Part shown: positions 55,501 through 64,000 of the stretch, piece by piece
Numbering within the stretch: position 1 is the stretch's first letter
Layout of the letters: each line of letters opens with the position of its first letter
Assembly (NCBI GenBank): GCA_003008705.1
Contig: PDUO01000011.1
Span: 425,956-489,955, forward strand
DNA length: 64,000 bases
Reading direction: 5' to 3'
Source of the DNA: Pezicula radicicola
Taxonomy: Eukaryota; Ascomycota; Leotiomycetes; Helotiales; Dermateaceae
Program-made: the position numbers and the translations under genes
Notes under the pieces: model-generated
The model's input: the letters and a program-made list of their open reading frames with translations, nothing else
The model's database searches: none
What the model was told of the DNA's origin: nothing

Positions 55501-56566
55501 GGGAGGCCTAGGAGGGCTTGCTGGCTGAGAGCTCATTGCTGGAGAGTTTCCTAGACATGGCAAGGATGGTGAGATGGAGTTGTGAAGTTTTGGTGGGTTT
55601 AGTTATTTTTGTGGCTATGTCGCTCTTTAGAACAAAATCTAGCCTTCAAAATTACTTCCATCGGTATTCTTGGGCTCCTGTCTAATAGAATTTGATTTGC
55701 AAGTGCAATACTCTGAGACTATGACTTAGCAATAAGCGTGTTAAGCGGTTGACTACAGGAAATTTAAAATCATATTAAATAGAAACCTTCCAAAAATAGT
55801 TTACTATTATCAAAATTATTAATACAAGAATTCATCCGTTACTAAAGGACGTAAAAAAGAGACTATAGATAAGAGATTGTTATACAACCTGGACACGATA
55901 AGGCCGAATAAGGCACTTAGAAGTTTTCTCCTCTTCTTTGTGGCGAATTTATTTGTTTTTTGTTAGGAAGTTCTTGTCATCTAGTCGTTTGATTATTATA
56001 GGCGTTACAAGGAGGAAGGTTAGAAAGAGAAGCTAGTGTATTATTAAAAAGGGATAAAGCATAGTAGTAGCTTCCTTTAATCAAAAAAACTACCTAACAT
56101 TCTTGTTATTAAAAACAGGTCGGCAATAAACATACTGTTGTCAATTTTTTAAGTTCAGCGTACAGATTCTCTCCTAACAAGGATTCTCTTTGCTTAGAGC
56201 TTAACCTATGAAATGAACTTTGTTCTTGTCTTGATGGAAGCGTAGTAGAAGGCACATGGTAGGTTAAGTAGTAAATAATCTCCTCCCTTCTATCTCTGAA
56301 ATAGACATTGACTTTTTGTTGGTTGTTTTGGAAGAATCTGTGCATTGAAAAACAGGGAGAGAATCAACAAGGGGGTACACAGTAAAACCTTTGTTCTTTA
56401 ACTTGTTTCTCTCCTATTCACTTACCTACCCTTTAAGTGGTTGCACTTATCCCTATTATAGTTTTATTCCACGTCCTTTTCTTACAAGGGCTGTTTAGCT
56501 TCTATACCCTCCTATAGAGTTAAGGGAGAGTCTTTACTAGTCAAGATATTTGCTACCATATCCACA
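55501..56566. other. Intergenic, AT-rich
   Basis: 1.07 kb without a supported gene; a 78-codon minus-strand frame at 56109-56345 has no family resemblance. Confidence 0.4.
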
Positions 56567-57952
56567 TTACGACGGAGAAACTCCCTCTCTATTCCCAACC
56601 ATCAACTCTAGTTTGCCAGCCAAAACCCTATGCTTTCTAATAACTTCTACCCACTCCCCATCCTCCTCATTTTCATCATCCTCACTATCCCCCTGGTCCC
56701 CACCATCTTCCTTCATAGCATCGGATAATAAGCTCAATACGCCCCCGAAATCTCCACCTAGTCTTCCTAGACTCCCTGCACAGTATAGCACCTGTGTCAG
56801 AAGACTATCCCTACTACTCCGATCCCTTACATTTGGAAGGTAATCCCTAAGTGTCTGCTCCAACATGTCTACAAGATGCAATGGAAATGTGCAAAGCGCA
56901 GATGGTAATGGCTGCAATGGATCCGATTCTGCTTTCTTCTCGGATGTAGAAGGAGGAAAGATACTGCGGTACATAGATATTATAGCAAAGGATTGCTCAC
57001 GAAAGATCTCAATATACCGTTTCAAGTAGCGTTCTGTCTGCTGTCCGCCAGACCAAGCTGAATTACCATCCTTCTTTGAAGGAGGTGTGGACGTTCTTCG
57101 AAGCGTCTCTTGGTCTGCCAACTCGCGCAACGGCTCTAGTGCTCCGAGCATCGATGTGAGATTTGCCAGTCGACATACAAGGAACAAAGCCCCCAGGCTG
57201 CCTTCTCCGCCTTTGCTGTCTAGCTCGGGTGCTACGCGCCGTAGCCAGGAGATTGTTCGCATGGCTGAGGCAAGTTTCAGGGTATTCGTACGCAGTGAAG
57301 AGATCAGCTGTGTGGTCATGGCTTGCATAGCTTCTTCTGCTTGTGTGGATACGGAGGTGACGAGTGGTGAGGACGGGTAGAGAGCGTGTAGACGCCGTAT
57401 ATGCGCACTGAGATCTAAGGCTGAGGCATAATTTGCAGCCTGTCCTCCAGCGCTTCCTCCTGCCGTTGTATTAGAGGAGGATATCGCAGATGAGAGCAGT
57501 GTGGGGAGATCTAGAACATCTGCCAGCCGATCGACGTTTCGTGAGAGGAGCAGGCTCTCTTTCCGCCGCGCAAGGAGAGGTGTTGGGTTCTCTGGGCGGT
57601 GGTTATAGGTTTCGCTGAAGTTGATGGCCGCATCGTCGAGTTTTGGAAGGGTGGTTAGAAGGGCGGATGTTGTTTGCGCAAGTGCGGGGAGGGTGGTAGA
57701 GAGAGTCCGCAGGTGGGTTGAAGATGCTGTTATAGAGGCGTGGGACCGTGAAGAGAGAGACTGCAGAGAGAGGAGAAGGGAATGTGAGGTTTGTTGGAGG
57801 GATTCGGGCTCGGTGCTGCTGAGAGATGAGAGGGGTAGAGTGGTCAGTCGGTTGAGGTATGCGGCTGTGGTTGGGTCCTTGGAGGATGGCGGTGGTCGCG
57901 GAGAGGGCTTATCAAAGTATGGCACTAGCAGTTCATAGAGGGGGTCTGCCAT
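56567..57952 (-). CDS. COG8: Conserved oligomeric Golgi complex subunit 8 (461 aa)
   Basis: Dor1-family subunit of the COG tethering complex, needed for retrograde vesicle traffic within the Golgi. The open frame extends upstream to 58078, but the first ATG is at 57952 (MADPLYELLVPYFDKP), which matches the usual start. Single exon. The N-terminal 200 residues are helical and Ser/Leu-rich with the Dor1-type core (AAYLNRLTTLPLSSL, FSETYNHRPENPTPLLARRK, NVDRLADVLDLPTLL). The middle carries LDLSAHIRRLHALYPSSPLV, ISWLRRVAPELD, LFLVCRLANLTSMLGALEPL and YLKRYIEIFREQSFAIISMY. A low-complexity acidic stretch (GDSEDDENEEDGEW) precedes the C-terminus. It shares a 280-bp divergent promoter with the amidohydrolase. 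Confidence 0.9.
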   Translation of the reverse strand: MADPLYELLVPYFDKPSPRPPPSSKDPTTAAYLNRLTTLPLSSLSSTEPESLQQTSHSLLLSLQSLSSRSHASITASSTHLRTLSTTLPALAQTTSALLTTLPKLDDAAINFSETYNHRPENPTPLLARRKESLLLSRNVDRLADVLDLPTLLSSAISSSNTTAGGSAGGQAANYASALDLSAHIRRLHALYPSSPLVTSVSTQAEEAMQAMTTQLISSLRTNTLKLASAMRTISWLRRVAPELDSKGGEGSLGALFLVCRLANLTSMLGALEPLRELADQETLRRTSTPPSKKDGNSAWSGGQQTERYLKRYIEIFREQSFAIISMYRSIFPPSTSEKKAESDPLQPLPSALCTFPLHLVDMLEQTLRDYLPNVRDRSSRDSLLTQVLYCAGSLGRLGGDFGGVLSLLSDAMKEDGGDQGDSEDDENEEDGEWVEVIRKHRVLAGKLELMVGNREGVSPS

Positions 57953-58232
57953 TGTTGTAAAGGAGTTTGGTTCTGTGGCGACAGAAGGTTCAATTGTGTT
58001 CTCAATTGCGCTGTCAGAAGGAGGAGCAAGGTGTCGATTCGGGAAGCTTGAAGCTCGCTTCAGATTTGGAGCTTCCAAATCTCCGCCCCCGAAACTGATT
58101 GCACAGCTCTACATTACAGACACCTTATTATTTCTCAGATACTGTTATTAACTCAGGTACAACGCAAATCCCACCTATATTGGATCTTATTCCTTTTCAT
58201 ATCAACATCTACATCACTCTAACAACTCTCTC

Positions 58233-59715
58233 ATGGCTGACTATGACGTCGACGAGCTGGGATTCAATGGAGTCCGTCTGGCTGGCAGAGACGCAGGCTC
58301 TCGTTGGGATGTCTGCTGCAAGAAAGGAAGCATAAATTCCATCAATGGATATCATTCGGCATTGTCTGAGTACAAAGATGAAGAACGAATATTATCACCC
58401 AGCCTGTGTCATCCTCATATCCATATTGACAAGGCTTTTCTACTTCAGCATCCCATGTTTGCCGACTTGGAGATTAGGACAGGTGATTTTGCAGAGGCTC
58501 TGAGTCTGACAAGTAGGCAAATGGATTTCAATCATAATTCTGTCTTAACTTACTTCCTTATTGCCTTTTCTGTTTCATTTTCTGAAGCGTCACATCAGGT
58601 GAAGCAAAATCTCGATTTACACACGACGACCTCATGGAGCGAGGGCGGGCTTTGGTAGAAGAAAGTATCAGATTTGGAGTAACTCATATGCGCGCTTTTG
58701 TTGAAGTTGACAAAGGTGTGCAAATGAAGTGCTTGGATGCCGGCCTTGCACTCAAGGAAGAATTCAAGCATCGTTGTTACATCCAGATCTGTGTATTCGC
58801 CCAAGATCCTATATTCAGCTATGAGGACAATGGGAACGCCATGACTGCATTGATTCGAGAAGCTGTAAGGAAGCCTGGCGTTGAGGTTTTTGGAAGTACG
58901 CCTTATGTCGAGAAGAATTTTGAGACTGGAATCCATAACATTCAGTGGACGCTGGCCCTGGCCTTAGAACACAGATTGCATGTTGACTTTCACCTGGATT
59001 ATAATCTGGATCCTGAAAAAGAGGCGCTTGTGTTCAACACCTTCAAGTTGGCAAAAGAACAAGCATGGCCGACGAACAAGAAGGCCGAGAACTTCAGAAC
59101 CATTGTGTTGGGCCATTGTACTCGACTCACCTTGTTCGACAAGGGACAATGGCAGGCAGTGAAGAGAGAGATTGATGACTTACCTGTCTCATTTGTTGGC
59201 CTACCAACCTCAGATCTTTTCATGATGGGCAGGCCAACTAGAGATACTGGAGGTGGTTTAAGACCAAGGGGAACATTGCAAGTACTACAAATGATCAAGG
59301 AGTACGGCATAAATGCAGCTATTGGAATCAACAATATCGGCAATGCCTTTACGCCCCAAGGGAGCTGCGACCCTCTGGCTTTGGCAAGTCTGGGAGTTGG
59401 CATATATCAGGCAGGCACAAAAGCAGATGCTGAGTTGTTGTTTGTGAGTCTTTTTTGCCTGGTTTATAGCTGTGTGTCTCTTGCTAACCACTCTCCGTTA
59501 CGCAGGAATGCGTTTCTAGCAGAGCAAAGGCAGCAATTGGCATCTGCTCTTCAACGGATGGTTGGTTGAAATTGGGAGAAGCAGCAGACTTAATTGTTTT
59601 TGGCGATAAATCGCCCACAGGATCATTTCGGTCGAGGAAGACCACACAAGATCTGGTATACGATGCAGGCACCATGAGGATGACAATATTTGGAGGAAAG
59701 GTGGTCAGTCGTTGA
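58233..59715 (+). CDS. Amidohydrolase, cytosine-deaminase-like (444 aa)
   Basis: Metal-dependent TIM-barrel hydrolase of the cytosine deaminase/isoguanine deaminase-like branch, cytosolic; the substrate is unknown. Exons 58233-58512, 58599-59443 and 59506-59715 join in phase. Motifs: LCHPHIHIDKAF (two metal His), THMRAFVEVD, VDFHLDYNLD (third metal-His region), GHCTRLTLFD (fourth His), and IGINNIGNAFTPQGSCDPLA, where Asn-Asn stands where bacterial cytosine deaminases have Asp. The C-terminal beta domain ends with GEAADLIVFGDKS, typical of the superfamily. Intron 1 (GTAGGC donor) is supported by phase and by TSEAKSRFTHDDLMERG across the join. It is divergent from COG8 with a short shared promoter. 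Enzyme class is firm, substrate open. Confidence 0.88.
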
Positions 59716-60293
59716 AATCCATGTACAGCTGACTCACATGGAACATCGTGTGCTGTGGTCAGTGGTCAGTGGTCACGTTCTTGGGTTGGGAGTGGACCTG
59801 AAAAGCATAGGTACAGTACCTATTGTGGATCTCAACGGGTCGCCTGGGCAGGAAGAGAGAAGGCAGGTATAAATATATATATAAATAAGAGCTTTACTGT
59901 ACTACATCTCGCATCGCATCTCGCACCTTCACACCTCCCTACTGTAACCGTACTGTAGCTGCTCGCCTAGACAGACTCTAAGACGCTGGACCTGAATTCC
60001 AGCCTCGGTAGGCGGTCCGGAACCAGTTTAGCTCGACCCGCTCCCCTACAGTACGTACAACTTTGTTGGGAACTTGGGGAGGCTGACCTTGACGGCTTTC
60101 TCTTTATCATCACGCTCCTCGTGCTACTGCGCCCCGTGTTATTTGCACGTCCATACCATTCTGCGGACTGCGGACTGGGTACACGACCGCGCCGTAACGT
60201 CGAGTTGCGTTCAGTTTATTCCTCCTGCTCCTCCTTGCATCGCTATCCCGTCATCCATCGCTCGCCCTGCGTGTCCTGCCTGCCTAGACAACG
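59716..60293. other. Intergenic, promoter of the TLC gene
   Basis: 578 bp; contains a short GTCAGTG tandem at about 59757-59775, a TATAAATATATATATAAATA stretch near 59868-59888, and no gene. Confidence 0.4.
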
Positions 60294-61432
60294 ATGCACG
60301 ATCCATTTCCTCTGCCAAACCCGGCGTGGCTTAGCAAGGCAGTTCAACCTTTCGCCGACTATTTCTCCCTTACGACGCTGCCCATTCACATCCATGAGGT
60401 GCTCATATCATTCCTGGCTTACACCTTCATCAACAAGGTCGTAGCACCGAAGGTCTCGACATGGCTCATCCCCGTCAAATATGGAAAGCTGTCCAAGGAG
60501 CGGAAAATCAACTGGGATGTCCATGTGGTATCTTTGTGCCAGAGCACTATGATCAACATACTGGCTTTATGGGTCATGTTCACGGATGAGGAGAGAAAGG
60601 GCATGGACTGGACGGAACGGGTCTGGGGATACACAGGTGCTGCAGGAATGATTCAGGGTCTTGCTGCGGGTTACTTCCTCTGGGACTTGATGATCAGTCT
60701 GCAGAATCTCAAGGTCTTTGGGCTCGGGATGCTTGCCCATGCGGTGAGCGCTCTTGTGGTCTTCTCTTTTGGTTTTGTAAGTCAATCTTATCTTATCAGT
60801 AATGCCTGCAAAGCTAATCGCCTGCCCTACAGAGACCCTTCTTAAACTTCTACGGTTGTACCTTCATTCTATACGAACTCTCAACCCCATTCCTTAACTT
60901 CCACTGGTTCTTTGACAAACTGGACATGACTGGCTCCCGCGCCCAGCTTTACAATGGAATTGTACTTTTGGGGGTTTTCTTCTCCTGCCGTCTTGTCTGG
61001 GGTACATACCAGTCGATTCGCGTCTATCAGGATGTTTGGGCCGCTCTCAATCATCAACCTGCCGCAGCATCCATCCATCTTGATGTTTTGAACAATGGTA
61101 CAACTGCAGCACTCGATGCAGCAGCTGGCAAGAGTGCAATGCCAATCCACAACGAAATTATGCAATTCGCAGGCGAAGAGTACATCCCGGTATGGTTAGC
61201 ACTGACCTACCTGGCCAGCAATGTTATTCTGAATACTTTGAATTTCTTCTGGTTTGCCAAGATGATTGAGACTGTCAGAAAGCGCTTCCAGCCACCTAAG
61301 GAACAGAAGATCAAGGAGAAGCCTGTAGCTGTGAGAAGCACGGGTGCCAATGGGAAGACGAAGATCCATGTTGATGATACTGAAGTCCGAAGACGAAAGG
61401 TCATTGACGATGATCTTCCAGCAGCTGCATAG
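60294..61432 (+). CDS. TLC-domain membrane protein (360 aa)
   Basis: Multi-pass protein of the TRAM-LAG1-CLN8 superfamily, TMEM56/FAM57-like rather than a ceramide synthase; probably an ER/Golgi lipid-related protein. Exons 60294-60776 and 60833-61432, intron GTAAGT...CTACAG, joined in phase 0. Helices include HEVLISFLAYTFINKVV, INILALWVMF, GLAAGYFLWDLMIS (the TLC-type YF.WD segment), LAHAVSALVVFSFGF, FYGCTFILYELSTPFLNFHW, LYNGIVLLGVFFSCRLVWG and the C-terminal IPVWLALTYLASNVILNTL. The Lag1 catalytic double-His motif is not seen; a single His (LAHAVSAL) and ELSTPFLNFHW are present, as in the non-ceramide-synthase branch. The C-terminal tail is Lys/Arg-rich and cytosolic (KEQKIKEKP, RRRKVIDDD). 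Confidence 0.9.
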
Positions 61433-62258
61433 ATATGAGCATACAGGAGGATGGCTGTGCATGGAAATTAGCGGCATATTGGATGGCTGTGGCGACCGGC
61501 GTTGTGAAGGCGGTCCTCTGGATCGGGTTGTATTGAATTCACTACTAGTAATTTTACTCTGGGCTGTGAAATGGGCCTACTTCTTGATCAATACAATAGT
61601 ATTCAACCACGCATTGAAGTCTTATAACATGATTTGCATGGCTTGATCATGCTCACAAACAGGGCCAAAACCAAAACACGAGCACATTCTGTCTCAAGTG
61701 CAATGTACTCATGTTCTCCTTGCGTTTCACAACAGTTTAGATTTTGCAATCTAAGTACCAAATTGTACCAATCTTCGCCAATAGGTTTCTCAGCTCAATA
61801 ACGTCGGTTCACAAAGGTGCATTAAGGGAATCATCCCAGAACTTTGCCTCTTCGAAAATTATTCCTTATTGGAGCAATTCCCACCTCCGACCCAAAAGCT
61901 TCGAATAACTCAAGCCTACTACATCTACTTCAGCACACACAACACTTTACCAGAAATAGCCAGGTCTAGGACCATGAAACTACGACCGTCAAAGCAAACC
62001 ATCTGCCGTATAAAAACGAAGCTGCTCTCCCATTTGTGCTCTTCCGCTACTAAATTGAGCGAACTAAATAAGTGAGTTACTCAGATTAAGCAGGCTACCT
62101 AGATTAGATAAGTTACTCAGATGAGTGGGTTCAAGTTATTCTTTGAACGTAGAGTATAAGCTACAGTCTCATAGTCTCCTTGTAAACGTGACTGAGTGGC
62201 TGTATTGTACGAAGCATTTCACAGTTTCTGTAAGACTATAGGATGAGTAAGCCAACTC
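61433..62258. other. Convergent 3' intergenic region
   Basis: 826 bp between the TLC gene and the transporter 3' end; no gene seen. Confidence 0.4.
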
Positions 62259-63980
62259 CTAAACCTCAGCAGCCTTCTCATCAACCCTCATAGCCACCTT
62301 ATTACCCTCTCCATTAACAGGAGACACCCCCTCAATAACATGAACCCTCTTCCCATCAAAATCCCCATCATCAATAGCCCTAATCTCAGCCCCAATCCCC
62401 TCAGTAATATATTTCCCAAACCGCCAAACACCAACCTTCTTCTGAAACAACTCGTCAAGTTCCTCTAAACTCCTCCCTTTCAATTCCGGCAAGTAGAAAA
62501 TTACAAATAGTAAAGATAAGAATGAGAATCCGCCGTATACGAATCCTACTTTTCCTTGTAGATTTCCGTAACCTAAGTTTTGCATGTAGGGATTTATATA
62601 GGTTACTGCTAGTCCGAATCCGAATCCGAAAAATGTTGCTAATGTTAGGGTTTTTTCTCGGAGTTGGAGTGTTCCTACTTCTGCTGAGGTGATCCATACA
62701 CTATGCAGATATCCAAGTTAGTTATATCCTTCATGTTTAGTGAGAAAAAATACGAGTTTTCTTACCAAGAACCCCAAGCAAAAGCCTGAACTGCTAACCA
62801 TATAAAAAGAGCAGCTAAAGCACCATTCTGCTGAGCTGAAGTCTTTGCTCCGTCAACGCCTGCTAATCCACCAACAGCTAACATCATAGCCGTTTGTATC
62901 AAAGCTCCGAAACCCATTAGAGATCTTCGACCGAATTTGTCGGCGATGTAGAAAGCTGCGCCTGCGGATGCTAGGTTTACGAGGTAGAGATACATTCCAA
63001 TTGCGTAGGTGTTCTGGACTCCGATTGATTCGAGGAATACGTAGATATAGTTTAGAATGAAGGAGGCTCCTTGAAGTTGTTGGAATGATTGGACGCCTAT
63101 TGCTATGAATGTTCTGCGGCGGTTTGTACCCCTGAATATAATTGTTAGTACAGGAGAAAGGATGGAAATGGTATAGTCACATACCGGAAACAGTCAAGAT
63201 ACGAAGCAGCGAAATGATCTTGCTCTTGTTCTTGAATAGCAACTTGCATAAGTCTTACCTCCTCCAATACCAATTCACGAGGTGTGTTGCTTCTAAGCCA
63301 GACAAGGACTTCAGTAGCCTCATCCACACGTCCGTTCTTGAGTAACCATCTAGGTGAGTCTGGTAAGAAAAATGCGCCAACGAATAGGACTGCAGGTATT
63401 GCGAATTGAATGACGATGATGGTTCTGTAAGACCATTGATCCGTTCGGTGTTGACAGGCGTAATTGACGATGGTAGAGAGAAGAGCACCGAAAAGTTGCC
63501 AGAATTGATAGAAGTTGATTGCTGCTCCTCGGATTGCCGGTGGTGCACATTCTGTCTGATATAATGGAACAACACTATTAAGTTGAAAGTGGTAAGTTAC
63601 TGAGATCTGAGGGTTAGTTTGGGAGTAGGTAACTCACTTGCAAATAATACCCATAGAGAGAGAATTGATGATTCTTCCAACTAAGATTTGCCAATAAGAA
63701 TGCTGTGCCGTAGCTTGGATAAAAATTCCCACAACTCCAATGACTGCAAGAACAATGAATGAGTTTTTGCGTCCGAGACGCTTACCCATGGGAGCTGCGA
63801 TTATACATCCAATTGCAACACCAGCTGTTGGTGTACCAGAGCCAACAGATTGCCATGTCGTTGGTATAGCCCACGAATTCGTAAGAGGATCAAGTCGACC
63901 AAAGGCTTTTTGAAATTGGGTCATTCCCAAAAGACCGCCCCAATAAGCATTATCAATACCAAAGCTCATACCACCAAGCT
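62259..63980 (-). CDS. MFS sugar porter, 5' end beyond the window (partial)
   Basis: Sugar:H+ symporter of the sugar-porter family. Visible exons read downward: about 63980-63638, 63574-63185, 63131-62766, 62700-62259; the joins are in phase. The first visible exon probably starts at an acceptor before GGMSFGIDNAYWGGLLG, so at least one exon lies past 64000. Family signals: KRLGRKNSFIV (loop 2-3), IINSLSMGIICNVVPLYQTE (helix 4), IRGAAINFYQFWQLFGALL, LPDSPRWLLKNGR (loop 6-7), GVQSFQQLQGASFILNYI (sugar-binding helix 7), KFGRRSLMGFGA and YLPELKGRSLEELDELFQKK at the end of helix 12. Substrate not determinable; quinate/hexose-type porters are the nearest pattern. Confidence 0.88.
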
Positions 63981-64000
63981 TAATTCAACCAACACCCTTA

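Noticed and set aside
56567..58078. Longer 503-aa version of COG8
   Set aside because: The upstream extension starts at TTG; the first ATG at 57952 matches the usual Dor1 start.
1..64000. CRISPR arrays, rRNA genes, bacterial operons
   Set aside because: None seen; the window is clearly eukaryotic with spliced genes.

Overview
The window is nuclear DNA of a filamentous ascomycete (Pezizomycotina). The evidence is short GT-AG introns of about 47-110 nt with CTAAC/CTGAC-like branch sites, Zn2Cys6 and C2H2 regulators, a GH45 endoglucanase, a COG8/PEX6/FTR1 gene complement, and compact gene blocks separated by AT-rich stretches that look RIP-degraded. A leotiomycete is my guess; the sequence alone does not settle it. 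Exon structures were built by eye from reading-frame continuity, splice signals and family knowledge.

Layout. 1-0.9 kb: AT-rich edge. 0.9-3.5 kb (-): seven-exon ferric reductase with two perfect GATA-type iron-repressor sites just upstream. 6.1-7.0 kb (+): GH45 endoglucanase. 7.4-10.2 kb: AT-rich, gene-poor stretch with decayed coding pieces and a diverged direct-repeat pair flanking a gag-like ORF. 10.5-11.2 kb (-): small secreted protein. 15.5-18.2 kb (+): large C2H2 regulator. 19.6-21.9 kb (+): ten-exon pantothenate-type MFS transporter. 23.3-25.3 kb (+): fungal multi-pass membrane protein. 27.1-27.8 kb (+): orphan membrane-anchored protein.

28.5-36.4 kb looks like a decaying accessory locus. 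It holds a Zn2Cys6 regulator with a 5-bp duplication frameshift, an intact M20 amidohydrolase, a fucosyltransferase-like gene with an N-terminal stop, and a UMTA-type methyltransferase interrupted by three in-frame TGA codons but no frameshift.

37.2-46.4 kb is core: PEX6 (+), fructosamine-3-kinase (-) and a PP2C phosphatase (-). 47.2-52.6 kb is the high-affinity reductive iron uptake pair, a FET3-type ferroxidase (-) and FTR1 permease (+). They diverge from a 2.1-kb intergenic region holding three perfect and three near-perfect ATCWGATAA sites. With the ferric reductase at the other end, reduction, re-oxidation and permeation of iron are all encoded here and carry the same candidate operator.

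55.0-55.5 kb holds a three-exon small gene with no long ORF. 56.6-58.0 kb (-) is COG8, divergent from a cytosine-deaminase-like amidohydrolase (58.2-59.7 kb, +). 60.3-61.4 kb (+) is a TLC-domain protein. 62.3 kb to the end (-) is a sugar-porter MFS gene cut by the window edge.
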